64,000 nt of DNA from Corylus avellana. Taxonomy: Eukaryota; Streptophyta; Magnoliopsida; Fagales; Betulaceae. The translations under genes were made by a program, and so were the position numbers. Positions 35,301-45,809 of this stretch are shown here, one piece after another; the stretch's first letter is position 1; each line of letters begins with the position of its first letter. The stretch is from contig NC_081549.1 in NCBI RefSeq assembly GCF_901000735.1, forward strand, positions 7,307,416-7,371,415, read 5' to 3'. The notes beneath the pieces were generated by a model, which saw only the letters and a program-made list of their open reading frames with translations, searched no databases and was not told the origin of the DNA.

Positions 35301-35851
35301 CAGATACGCCTTGAACAGTCAAGTTGTAATACTTAGATTTTATGTTTATTTTACAGCCATATATGCATGAATCACGCCATCTCCATGCTATGCGAAGACC
35401 ACGAGGATGCGGTGGCCGCTTCTTGAACACAAAGGTTGTGATCAAAGGAAAAAGTGGAACTGAAGTGAATAAGGCTGGCAATGCACAACTTTCTCATGGC
35501 GGTGGCCGCTTCTTGAACACAAAGGTTGTGATCAAAGGAAAAAGTGGAACTGAAGTGAATAAGGCTGGCAATGCACAACTTTCTCATGGCGCTGGCTCTC
35601 AGAGTTCTGAAGTCCTGCAGTCTGATAGCGGTACTCTAAACTCATCAAAGGATGCAAATGCTAATGGTTCAAATTTTTCGGGGTCTGAGGTGACGAGTAT
35701 GTTCTCTAGGGGAGATCTTGATCTCTTCCCAATCAATCATCTCATGCCATCTACCCACTCTCTATCAGACATGATGGATGGTGGGCGTGGCATTGTTATG
35801 CCCTCTAAGTGGGTTGCAGCAGTAGATCACTGCTGCAACCTCAAAGTCTGA
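32400..35851 (+). CDS. NF-YA: Nuclear factor Y subunit A (CCAAT-binding HAP2-type transcription factor)
   Basis: Five coding exons with GT-AG borders: 32400-32655, 33893-33996, 34094-34162, 34717-34857 and 35357-35851, giving 354 residues. The N-terminus is [15 protein letters not shown], then PWWTG. The conserved core spans exons 4-5: the NF-YB/YC-binding helix ([20 protein letters not shown]), then the linker and DNA-binding helix ([19 protein letters not shown] with GGRFLNTK). The C-terminal blocks ([26 protein letters not shown]) resemble the NF-YA2/NF-YA10 clade. It binds CCAAT boxes as a trimer with NF-YB/NF-YC. Oddity: 30 residues beginning GGRFLNTK are duplicated exactly. The 3' UTR carries miR169-type sites. 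Confidence 0.93.
35411..35590 (+). repeat. Exact 90-bp in-frame tandem duplication in NF-YA exon 5
   Basis: 35411-35500 and 35501-35590 are identical base for base. Each encodes 30 residues, beginning [14 protein letters not shown] and ending AQLSHG. The unit starts within the DNA-binding subdomain, so the GGRFLNTK end of that domain is present twice. Confidence 0.95.
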
Positions 35852-35930
35852 TAGCAGGGTTCAAATGGGATTGGTGCTAGTTACACAGTTGTATCAATCC
35901 CTACCCTTGCTGCAGCAACCATGCGGTTGC

Positions 35931-35951
35931 TAGGCAAATCATTCTTGGCTC
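35931..35951 (+). promoter_or_regulatory. miR169-like target site 1 in NF-YA 3' UTR
   Basis: Core GGCAAATCATTCTTGGCT. Compared with the usual plant miR169 target core GGCAAGTCATCCTTGGCT it has one mismatch and one G:U-type change. 80 nt after the stop codon. Confidence 0.65.
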
Positions 35952-35965
35952 ATCTGATAAGTAAG

Positions 35966-35986
35966 TAAGCAAGTCATCCTTGGCTC
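35966..35986 (+). promoter_or_regulatory. miR169 target site 2 in NF-YA 3' UTR (canonical)
   Basis: Core GCAAGTCATCCTTGGCT is a perfect match to the conserved target positions 4-20 of miR169. This is the site expected in NF-YA transcripts of this clade. Confidence 0.85.
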
Positions 35987-36000
35987 ATCTGATAAGTAAG

Positions 36001-36021
36001 TAAGCAAGTCATTCCTGGCTA
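36001..36021 (+). promoter_or_regulatory. miR169-like target site 3 in NF-YA 3' UTR
   Basis: Core GCAAGTCATTCCTGGCTA has two changes from the canonical core, one of which allows G:U pairing. It begins exactly 35 nt after site 2, as site 2 does after site 1. Confidence 0.65.
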
Positions 36022-36024
36022 TCT

Positions 36025-36940
36025 ACATTAAGGTTGTCTTCTGCCATTCCTTGCAGCCGTTTGGCTCAAGGTTGTCGGTGAAGCCTTAAATGTAGCTAAA
36101 GTGGTGTAAATTAATGGAGTAGGCAAGGAACAGGCCTATTTCGCTAATTAAATAAGAGCGTCAAAAGTCCGGATGTGAGTTTGTGACTTAGGAATATTGA
36201 AAGTGTGATGTGGTTGAAGTTTAATATCTAATATGTCTATGTCTGACTTTCAGAGTGATGTACTGTAGAACTTTTTATATTTGTGTTGCTACCTTAAAAC
36301 TTGCTATGAATTATCCAAAAATTTGGTGTTTGTATTGTCATTTATATTTGTAGCACGATGCATTATCCTATTCTTCATCTGCATTTTGAGGAATACTTTC
36401 TAAAGATGGAAAGAATTCATAATTATCACCTTTTTTGCCCTATTAATTTTAAGACAAACCTAGGTTAAAAGGGAGAGCTCTTTGATTCACCATGTCTCCG
36501 ATTGTGATGTGCCATAGTGCACAGCAGAAGGTTGCCTCCTTCATCGCCTTAGGGTGGTGTTTGGTAAATGGGTTGGCCTAGATACCGTAGTTGATGTAGA
36601 TTGATGTGAAAAAAAAAAAAAAAAGTAAGAATGTTTTGTATAAAAAAATGAAAAAGCGGTATGAAAAAAGTAAAAAAGTTTTGTTTTGTAGTGATTTTTT
36701 TCTATCTGAAAACCTCATAAAGGCACAAAATCAAACCTTATTCTTTGTACGGTGGAAAGAAATTTGTTTTAGTCTAGCTTTCATTTACCCTCACAGAAAA
36801 GTAACATGTTAGCCATCTGGGCATCATAATCTTTCTTTCACACTAAAAAAGGTAAGCAACAACAATGCCTACATGCCCACATAAACAAAGAGGAAAAGAA
36901 GAGTAGCTAGTCATGTGCTTTGCTTGGGTTGATCATAGAG
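36025..36940. other. NF-YA 3' UTR remainder and intergenic sequence
   Basis: The NF-YA transcript probably ends near 36300-36360. Between there and the S-protein homologue lies AT-rich DNA with an A-run at 36609-36624 and no supported gene. Confidence 0.4.
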
Positions 36941-36945
36941 TGTAT

Positions 36946-36954
36946 TCTATAAAG
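36946..36954 (+). promoter_or_regulatory. TATA box of the S-protein homologue gene
   Basis: TCTATAAAG 42 bases upstream of the ATG at 36996, a suitable spacing for a short plant leader. Confidence 0.5.
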
Positions 36955-36995
36955 AACCAGCTATTCATCTCAGAAGAAACAAATAGCAAAGGAAA

Positions 36996-37403
36996 ATGCA
37001 GAATATCCAAACTAAAAGCTTCATCATCCTCCTCTTGGTGCTTCTTGGCCTGTCAAGAGCTGATTTCTTAGATAAAGTTCATGTCAGGGTCATCAACAAG
37101 CTGGGTTCCGGCAGGATCATGGGCGTCCATTGCCGATCACACGACGACGACCTCGGTTATCTTGCCGTCCCTGATGGCCTTGAAATGGAGTGGAAATTCT
37201 CTGTGAATTTCTGGGGAACCACATTGTTTTACTGTGATGTGCACTGGGGTGGTTCAAGTTGGCACCATTTTGATGCCTACTCATACGAACAGGACTCTAA
37301 CCGGTGCCAGACTGAATGCAGTTGGATGGTATCAAAGGATGGCCAATTATTTGTTTTTAATCAGGAGTTCAAAAACTGGGATTTGATACCTTTTCAAGAT
37401 TAG
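36996..37403 (+). CDS. Secreted S-protein homologue (plant self-incompatibility S1 family)
   Basis: Single-exon gene of 135 residues, normal for the family. An N-terminal signal peptide of about 22 residues (SFIILLLVLLGLSRA) is followed by the mature domain: VHVRVINKLGSG, VHCRSHDDDLG, WKFSVNFWGTTLFYCDVHW and HFDAYSY. Cysteines at 46, 80, 104 and 108 are in the usual positions for two disulfides. In poppy the founding member is the female S-determinant; most members in other plants (SPH genes) are small secreted proteins of unknown role. So incompatibility function should not be assumed. A TATA box lies 42 bp upstream. The next ~580 bp hold no gene. Confidence 0.9.
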   Translation: MQNIQTKSFIILLLVLLGLSRADFLDKVHVRVINKLGSGRIMGVHCRSHDDDLGYLAVPDGLEMEWKFSVNFWGTTLFYCDVHWGGSSWHHFDAYSYEQDSNRCQTECSWMVSKDGQLFVFNQEFKNWDLIPFQD

Positions 37404-37990
37404 CCATTAATTTCTCAAAAAAAGATTAGCCATTAATTAATGGTATAGCCTGAAGTATATTTGGTAATCCCAGCAGCCAAATTAAAGAAGTTAATTGGGC
37501 TTGTCTAGCCGAAAGAAAGCGTAATTGAGTCAGTGACCAAAAAGTGATGCTATTTAGTAGACTGCTATAAAACTGTCATATAAATGAGTTAGCGTAACAG
37601 TAAAATTAGTCCTTTTTATTTATTTTTTATTTACAAATATTGATTTAATGGCTGATTTTTACTGTCACATTCTCAAGTTGTAGGACGATTGTATTAATCT
37701 ACTAAATAGTATTACTTGTGACAAGATGGGGCTACCTATATTACTTTCCTTCCAAGGTACATAACATGAGGGCATCACTTGCGAATTCTAGTGCTATTGC
37801 TAACAACACAACATTCATCAATAATCGGAGACTTATAACTAATTTTTCAATGTTTTACGGTTAATTTTGTGAAATCATTAGGATAATATAATGGAGGATA
37901 TTCCCATGCGTTACCATGGTAAGGAACATTCAAAAGAAAGAACAAAAAAAAAGATAGATAAATTTCATGATGAACAGAGTTTCACTAACC
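37404..37990. other. Intergenic, no supported gene
   Basis: AT-rich, with a possible short foldback around 37540-37710 (ATGCTATTTAGTAGACTGCTA facing TACTAAATAGTATTA). Nothing else recognised. Confidence 0.35.
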
Positions 37991-39565
37991 AACAATGGAG
38001 TTTGATAGAGTCTCACCATTGAAAGGAAGATGAGTCACACCTCAAAAAGACAAATCTCATCTCAAAATATAGTTTAGAACTTTAATAAAATACTTCATTG
38101 ATAATAATAACAAGCTCCGTTATATCACCTTATATAAATTTTCAAGGTATTGAATACTAATAGAAATAGAACACAACTTACGCGGCTAAACAAAACAGAA
38201 CATAAAACAAGAAAAACAATGGAGTTTGATAAAGTCTCACCATTAAAAGGAAGATGAGTCACACCTCAAAAAGACAAATCTCATCTCAAAATATAGTTTA
38301 GAACTTTAATAAAATACTTCATTGATAATAATAACAAGCTTCGTCACATCACCTTATATAAATTTTCAAGTTATTGAATACTAATAGAAATAGAACACAA
38401 CTTACGCGGCAAAACAAAACAGAACACAAAACAAGAAAAACAATGGAGTTTGATAAAGTCTCACCATTAAAAGGAAGATGAGTCACACCTCAAAAAGACA
38501 AATCTCATCTCAAAATATAGTTTAGAACTTTAATAAAATACTTCATTGATAGTAATAACAAGCTTTGTTACACCACTTTATATAAATTTTCAAGTTATTG
38601 AATACTAATAGAAATAGAACACAACTTACGCGGCTAAACAAAATAGAACACAAAACAAGAAAAACAATGGAGTTTGATAAAGTCTCACCATTAAAAGGAA
38701 GATGAGTCACACCTCAAAAGGACAAATCTCATCTCAAAATATAGTTTAGAACTTTAATAAAATACTTCATTGATAGTAATAACAAGCTTGGTTACATCAC
38801 TTTATATAAATTTTCAAGTTATTGAATACTAATAGAAATAGAACACAACTTACGCGGCTAAACAAAACAGAATACAAAACAAGAAAAACAATGTAGTTTG
38901 ATAAAGTCTCACCATTAAAAGGAAGATGAGTCACACCTCAAAAGGACAAATCTCATCTCAAAATATAGTTTAGAACTTTAATAAAATACTTCATTGATAA
39001 TAATAACAAGTTTGTTACATTACCTTATATAAATTTTCAAGTTATTGAATACTAATAGAAATATAACACAATTCACGCTGGCTAAACAAAAGTAATACAA
39101 AAACAAGAAAACAATGGAGTTTGATAAAGTCTCACCATTAAAAGGAAGAAAAGTCACACCTCAAAATGACAAATCTCATCTCAAAATATGGTTTAGAACT
39201 TTAATAAAATACTTCATTGATAATAATAACAAGTTTTGTTACATCACCTTATATAAATTTTCAAGTTATTGAATACTAATAGAAATAGAACACAACTTAC
39301 GCGGCTAAACAAAACAGAACACAAAACAAAAACAAAAAAAAACAATGGAGTTTGATAAAGTCTCACCATTAAAAGGAAAATGGGTCACACCTTAAAAAGA
39401 CAAATCTCATCTCAAAATATAGTTTAGAACTTTAATAAAATACTTCATTGAAAATAATAACAAGCTTTGTTACATCACTTTATATAAAATTTTAAGTTAT
39501 TGAATACTAATAGAAATAGAACACAACTTACGCGGCTAAACAAAACAGAACACAAAACAACAAAA
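37991..39565. repeat. Tandem array: seven ~224-bp units
   Basis: Units start (AACAATGGAGTTTGAT) at 37991, 38215, 38439, 38663, 38887, 39110 and 39341, so periods are 224, 224, 224, 224, 223 and 231. Each unit contains AGTCTCACCATTAAAAGGAA, CAAATCTCATCTCAAAATAT, TAATAAAATACTTCATTGAT and ACACAACTTACGCGGC. A few substitutions separate units. No open frame persists through the array. It ends at an (AT)n tract. Confidence 0.95.
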
Positions 39566-39571
39566 TAAAAC

Positions 39572-39574
<3 letters not shown>

Positions 39575-39612
<38 letters not shown>
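39575..39612. repeat. (AT)n microsatellite
   Basis: About 19 uninterrupted AT units bordering the 224-bp array. Confidence 0.95.
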
Positions 39613-39616
<4 letters not shown>

Positions 39617-41366
39617 TTTGTGAAAGGGACTAATTACAATATATAATTAAAATTAAAGGTCAACCTTAATATAAAACCAGTACGTACGGGAAGGCACATT
39701 AATCAATAATAAGTTGTATGTAGCAGCAAGTTGTCGTTACGAGGTCGTTGTCGAAGGATCTATGTCTGTTATGTTGAGGGCCAAAATGGGTAATTAAATG
39801 ATTTATTTGAATTAATTATGTTTAAGAAAATACATTTATCCAGTAATGTTTCTTGTTTTTTTTTTTTAGTACAATGTTGGAGCATGAAACCTTCAGAAAA
39901 CCCTTAAATATTGTTTGGACGTGACCCACTCGCTGCTACGGCATGCGCAAGGCTTCCCCGTGGGATTGCTCGTCATTGTTCTTAAGGCTTGACCCATGAC
40001 TTTTCTCATAACTATTTTTTTTATATATTTTTTTTTATTTTCTTATTTCTGATAACGATTGTTTACCTGTAAATGATTGATTCTTCACTGTCACATTCAA
40101 CATACTCGAGTTTTTTTTTTTTTAATTTTTTTTATTATTGCAATAATTAATAAAAAAATTTATTCCTTAACCCTAAGTCCCATTCCATTAGCTTGAAAAA
40201 GGTTAAAATAAAAATAAAAAAAGACCCACAGGTTAAAAGTTGGAAGTTGACAGGAGTATAACACCAAACGCAGCAAAACTTTTGTTTTTCCTGGTGGTGT
40301 TGTTTTGTTACTTGGGTTATAGTCTTCCTATATCTTACTGCATATTTTCTTGTTGTGGTAACTTTGTCAATCGGAGATCGCATCTCTTCGTCGACAGCTC
40401 CAGTTTGGATGTCAGCAGTGCTTCTCCTCATTCAGCGGTCTCCGGTTCGTTACCGTTGTAGAAGTTTTCAAGTAGGCCAGACAGCCCGAACTCTTTGCAT
40501 GCTTCGAAAACTACCTTGTGCAGCCGATTTCTTAGCTTTTAGTCGAGGATAAAGAAGGTCGGCCCAATTTTTTGGCCAATTTTCTATTAGTTCTTACTTC
40601 AAGCACTATATTTTTTTGTTTGGGCCTATTGTTGGGGAGCCCATCTCCATCTTAATGTTTTGATTTCTTATAACCCTTTGTTCCCCATTTGATTTTTTTT
40701 TTTTTTTAAAAAAAAAAACATTGCAATTAACACATAAGCATCCAAAATCACCACGTGATTCATCCTACTTTATGCTATTTGAACAAATGAAAGGTAACAA
40801 GGGATGTTTAAAACCTTAAAAGATTTCAAACAAAAGCACATGTACTCATTTCTTTTTGTATTTATTTCTTCACTTCTTTTTTTCATCATCCTTATTTAAA
40901 TCCCCAATCAAATCTTAAATACAAAAAAAAAAAAAAAAAAAAATGATTAATAATTTTTCATCTCAAAAAATGAGAGGAATTGTTTTTGAATATTTTATAT
41001 TTAATATAAAAATTCATTATAATATAATTAAAAATACCTCATTTTAACCCTTTGCCTTATGCCTAACACATTCAAACCCCAATTACTAGTAAAAAAGAGG
41101 AATAATAAATTATCTGAATCCTCTTCATTGGACTTGAAACAAAAGGAGTCATTTAATGGTTAGAGTTTTTTTAAAAAAAATTTTAAGGGTACTGCCACAT
41201 CATTTACCATCATATGATAAAATTATAATTTAATTTTTAAAATTGCGGTTCGACATTTAAAATTGTACATTTTCTTACTTATAATCTCAAAACTTGAATT
41301 CCTTTTCACATTTTACAATGGCAAATTTTTTAAAACATACTTTGAAATCGGACATAATTAAAAAGA
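39613..41366. other. Intergenic, no supported gene
   Basis: Contains homopolymer runs and a slightly GC-richer stretch at 40240-40550 with open frames of 65-94 codons on both strands. None has a recognisable motif. Confidence 0.35.
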
Positions 41367-41665
41367 GTAATGTTGCGCACATCCATTATATCCAGATTTC
41401 ATCCAGATAGGTTGACGCGGCGTGGTCAGTCGACCACGCCCCACAATGCTCTAAGCCCCTCATACGCTCGAGCTTCGTGCGACGTCCGGTCACAACCGTA
41501 AAACTAATCTATAAATTTGCAAATCATTGGTTCACATTTATACCAAAACAACTTAAGAACCTGTTTAGGATTGTATTTGAGAAATAAAGCTTTTGTCAAA
41601 AGTGCGTTTTGGTCATTTTTAAGCTTTTTGGATCCTTAAAAGCGTTTTTAATTTTTTTACCAAAC

Positions 41666-41696
<31 letters not shown>

Positions 41697-41993
41697 CAAA
41701 CAAACTTTTTGAGTATTAAAAGCACTTCTAGGCCCCTCAAATACAATTCCAAATAGGCCCTAAAGCTTCTCTTGGTGAGATTTGAGGTCATGACTAGGCG
41801 TCGCACGAAGCTCACATTATATTGAATTTAAGAGCGAGAAAAGCAAATGTGAATTTTGTTATGAGAGAAGCAAACACTAATTTTGAATTTGATTTTTTTT
41901 TTTTTAATATAAAAAGGTGGCTAACAGTCTGACACGATGTGATTGACTGATCATGCCACGTCAACCCATCGGGATATAATGGTGGTACATAGC
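41367..41993. mobile_element. Foldback MITE with a second foldback nested inside
   Basis: Outer arms: CATTATATCCAGATTTCATC then GGTTGACGCGGCGTGGTCAG at the left face TGATCATGCCACGTCAACCC and GGGATATAATGG at the right. Inside, AACCTGTTTAGGATTGTATT (41551) faces AATACAATTCCAAATAGGCC (ending ~41763), an independent inverted pair with poly-T centre. The outer element therefore predates the inner one. Confidence 0.65.
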
Positions 41994-41997
41994 CTTA

Positions 41998-42369
41998 GAG
42001 CATTCTTACCAGCCTCACCAAATGTACATTTTTCTCTATTTTAACTACCCACTTAGCAGCCTCAATATTTTAATTATCAACTTTTAGTATTCCATTTAAA
42101 TATTCTTTTTCAAATACATCTTAATTCTTATTTTTGAACTTTTTCAAAGAATACGGAAAGAGAGAAAAAATAAAATAAAAAGGTTCTATTATTTTTTATT
42201 CATTTGGTGAGTGAATAGTACTTACTAAAGATTGTAAATTATTGTTCATTCACCATTTATTTTGGGTTAAAATAGTGAGATTGAAAATGAAAGATTTTGG
42301 CCACTTTTGTTAAATTGCCTCACTAAAATAACCAAAAAAATAATTTTAGTGAGGCCATAAGGAATGCTC
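41998..42369. mobile_element. PIF/Harbinger (Tourist-like) MITE, 372 bp
   Basis: Termini GAGCATTC at 41998 and GAATGCTC ending 42369 are inverted repeats. The flanking TTA at 41995-41997 and 42370-42372 is the three-base target duplication typical of PIF/Harbinger. Arms include CCTCAC near each end. No coding capacity. Confidence 0.8.
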
Positions 42370-42372
42370 TTA

Positions 42373-43024
42373 CCCGATATAACCTTTTTTTTTTCTTCTT
42401 TTTTTTTTTTCTAAGTTACTAGATATAATTTAAATGACAAACATTTTCTATCTTACTCAGAGCATTTCTAGCAAACTCCCTATAAGGTAGTCTGTTTCCT
42501 AAGTTTAGATAATATATTCAAAAAATCGCAAAAAAGTCCTACAGCAAACTTCCTAAATGAACCATAAACATTAGGATTGCTATCGCTATTGCAATCCTTA
42601 CGATTATTAAAATTAAAAAAAAAAAAAAATGATTATCTCTTTTCTCTCCTCTTGCCTCTCATGTCTCACAATTCTCTCTCATCTCATATATATAATATAA
42701 TTAAAAAATAAATATCTTAATGATATAGGGAATGATTAAGAAAAGTTGTAGGGATATATTTTGACATAGGAAAATAAAAAGTAATTTGAATCTTTAAATA
42801 TATATAAAAAAAAAAAATGACGAAAAAACTAAAAATGACGAGAAAACTGCCGGGTGACATTTCCATACAATTCTAGTCAAAAGAGAAAGAAGTAAAATAA
42901 TTTCTCTCTTTTGTTTTAATTTTAAGATAAATCTAAAAGCAAACAAATCTTATCCATCTGGGGCAAGCAAAAATTTCTTCTTCTTCAGACTAAAACATAA
43001 TACTTCACCATTCTTCCTTTGACA
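42373..43024. other. Upstream region of CP33 with a MITE end
   Basis: AGAGCATTTCTAGCAAACTCCCTATA at 42459 onward (core GAGCATTTCTAGCAAACTCC) resembles another GAGCATT-terminated element whose other end is not clear. The last ~150 bp are the likely promoter and leader of the gene at 43025. Confidence 0.35.
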
Positions 43025-45059
43025 ATGTCAGCCTCATCGCTCTCCATGGCTGCCACAGCCACAGCTACTGCCACAGCTTCCTCCTCACTCTGCTGCAACA
43101 AGCTCTCCAATCTCTCATTCACCAACTCTATCCTCCCCATCCCTACCCAATTCCCATCGAAACGCAAACCGCCAAAACCCCTCATCCTCAAAGCCCACCT
43201 CTACAACTTCCCTCCTTTCCCTCTCATATCTCTCCCACCCTTTCCCCGTGCTTCGGCCGCATTCGACGGCTTGGAGACCGAGGAAGATGGCCAAAGCACA
43301 GAACAAGAAGACCCAGAAACCGAATCGAGTGAAAATCAAGCAGAAGAAGGGGAAGAGGAAGAGCCGAAGGCATTGAGGTCTAGTCAAGAAGGGAGGCTCT
43401 ATATTGGTAATTTGCCATATTCTATGACTTCTGCCCAGTTGGTTGAAGTGTTTGAAGAGGCTGGCCGTGTGGTTTCTGTGGAGGTCTGTCATCTCTGGTT
43501 TTCCTTAATTCTTGTTCCACTTTTTGAGTATATTCAGGTATTACTGTTGTTGTTTTCTTCTGTGTGTTTGTATAACGTTTGTTGGTTGTGTTGGGTTTCC
43601 TTTAGGTTGTTTATGATAGAGTTACGGATAGGAGCAGAGGGTTTGCGTTTGTTTCCATGGGGAGTGTTGAGGAAGCTAAAGAAGCAATTCGGATGTTTGA
43701 TGGCTCTGTAAGTAAAATTTATTTCACACCCATTCATAAAGTTGCTAAGTTAATATTACTTTTTTAGTGCGGTTTGTTTGTAATTTATCTATCAAGTTGA
43801 TGGCTTTATGTTGAAGCCTAGAATGCTCCATTTTTGTTAATTGCTTGCTAGCGGTTAATTGATTTATAGTGATGCTGTTAAGTTGCTGAATGTAATATGA
43901 TTTTCCCATGAAGTTGGGTTGTAATTATGTTCCTTTATAGGGGTTTTTTGTGTTGGCTGTTGCATTGAGGTCAGGGAAAATTAGTTACTACATGCTCATT
44001 CCTCTGCATTGCTCATAGAAGCATGCAGGGTTGGGTAGAGTTCTAGCTTAGTCGTAAAATGATTGGTTAAAGATAGGATTTGGTGCTTTTTCTCAAAATT
44101 ATTCCCAATCCAAATTTGAAAAGACAAATGAGAACTTAGAGATGTGCTGCAGCTTGGGATTACCAGATAAAATACTCTCAAAATAGGAGAATTAGAGTTG
44201 GTTTGTTTGCTGAATTGTGTTTTGGCTAATGTGTAGAGTAGGTGTGGTGCGTTTTGTAAGATGTTGTTGAGTAGCATGTGTTCCAGAGGATAAGCTGGAG
44301 TGTTTGTACTGTGTTTTCTCTTTAGTAAACATTTATCATTCATCGAAAAAAAAAAAAAAAAAAAACCAACCATTCTTTACTTCAGAGTACCTTATGGAAG
44401 TCTGATCTTAAGATGGCAACCTTATTACATTAAAAGAGATTTGATGTAAACTTTAGCTTCAAGTTTTTTATGTGATAAACTTATGGGTTTTTCTGACACT
44501 AAAAAATGGTTATGATGCTTTAGCTAGTCGGAGGCCGAACTGTTAAGGTGAACTTCCCAGAAGTGCCAAGAGGAGGTGAAAGGGAAGTTATGGGCCCCCA
44601 GGTAAGGAGCAGCATCAGGGGCTATATAGACAGCCCTCACAAGATCTATGCTGGAAACCTTGGTTGGAGCCTCACTTCCCAGGGCCTTAGAGATGCTTTT
44701 GCAGATCAGCAAGGGCTATTGAGTGCCAAAGTCATCTATGAGAGAGACTCGGGAAGATCTCGTGGCTTTGGATTCGTCTCTTTTGAAACCGCCGAGGATG
44801 CACAATCTGCTTTGAGTACCATGAATGGAGTGGTAATACTTGATTGAATTTCACAAACTTGAATCTATCTTTCTTATGATATCCTGATGCATAACCTAAT
44901 TTCTTTGTGTTAATATGCAATTAGGAGGTTGAAGGGCGGCCTCTACGACTAAATTTGGCTGCAGAAAGGGCTTCTTCTTCTTCTCCTCCTCCACCGGAGA
45001 AAAGAAATGCAGATAACATTCTCGACAGCAGTGAATTGCTTTCGAGCATCGGCAGCTGA
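43025..45059 (+). CDS. CP33: Chloroplast RNA-binding protein CP33 (two RRM domains)
   Basis: Four exons with GT-AG borders, all phase 0: 43025-43483, 43606-43707, 44524-44832 and 44925-45059; 334 residues. Residues 1-75 are Ser/Thr/Pro-rich with no acidic residues, a chloroplast transit peptide. Residues 81-114 form an acidic linker (EEGEEEEP). RRM1 covers about 124-201 with RNP2 LYIGNLPY and RNP1 RGFAFVSM; RRM2 about 227-304 with RNP2 IYAGNLGW and RNP1 RGFGFVSF. The linker phrase VKVNFPEVPRGGE and overall order match Arabidopsis CP33 (At3g52380, from memory). The family binds and stabilises chloroplast mRNAs. The TatD gene lies tail to tail downstream. Confidence 0.94.
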
Positions 45060-45360
45060 GGAAAATATGTAAGGAGTGCACCCCTTCTACTTCCATAACT
45101 TTACTCCTTGCAGTCCTGTTTTTCTCCTGGTCTTCCACCGTGTACAGGCTCCAAATTGTTCCTGTCGCTGAGTTATACACAATGTACTTATAGCAGAATT
45201 GCCTTTAAATGTAGAAGGGAAATTGTTGAATAATCGATTGATGAATATGATTGTAAAACAACTTGTAACAACTAATTTCTCATGATTCTAGAGTACAGTT
45301 CGGTGATGTGAGTATATATATTACAGGTTTTCTTCTCCCACCAAACCCTTGCCAAATTCT

Positions 45361-45491
45361 CTTGTATCCCTCAGAAAATGAGATGACTTTTAAAATTACT
45401 ACTTGATCAAAATTCAATAGTAATAAATTACAAGCTTAATGGTAATTTTAAAAGTCACATCATCATTGAAAGAATAAAAGAGTGATACAAG
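45361..45491. mobile_element. Short foldback element
   Basis: CTTGTATCCCTCAGAAAATG and GATGACTTTTAAAATTACTA face GGTAATTTTAAAAGTCACAT and AGAGTGATACAAG. A related inverted pair lies within the right LTR near 21980-22110. Confidence 0.6.
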
Positions 45492-45809
45492 AAGGACTTC
45501 TAGTATTAATCAAATTCACCATATGCTAGCTTTTGCATGTCTCAAGAATCTCCAATTTGTTCAAGAGTATATATATTATTTCAAAATAATAATAACAAAC
45601 AACATTTAGTGTAGATAAAGAGACGTGTCAAAGTCTCCTAAACATCTTTTCAAGCAACTTCTGCCTCCACTTCGCATTTTTTAGTGTTGTCTTTTACAAT
45701 AGAGAACATGGAAAAATCACACAATTCGGGAACTCAGGTTCACACACGAAGATTTTTGGTCACGACCAGCATGTCACGTTGCACTATGACTTATATCAGT
45801 GGAGATAAG

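Larger units (their letters stand above)
35931..36024 (+). repeat. 35-nt tandem repeat (about 2.6 units) containing the miR169 sites
   Basis: Units start at 35931, 35966 and 36001. The spacer after each of the first two sites, CATCTGATAAGTAAG, is identical. Units 1 and 2 differ at three positions, all within the site. Unit 3 diverges after its site. Confidence 0.9.

Noticed and set aside
37991..39565. CRISPR-like array
   Set aside because: Units are ~224 bp, directly adjacent and alike throughout, with no short repeat/unique spacer pattern; this is a eukaryotic tandem repeat.
40147..40552. Open frames on both strands in a GC-richer patch
   Set aside because: No motif, no splice or promoter context, and comparable frames on both strands.
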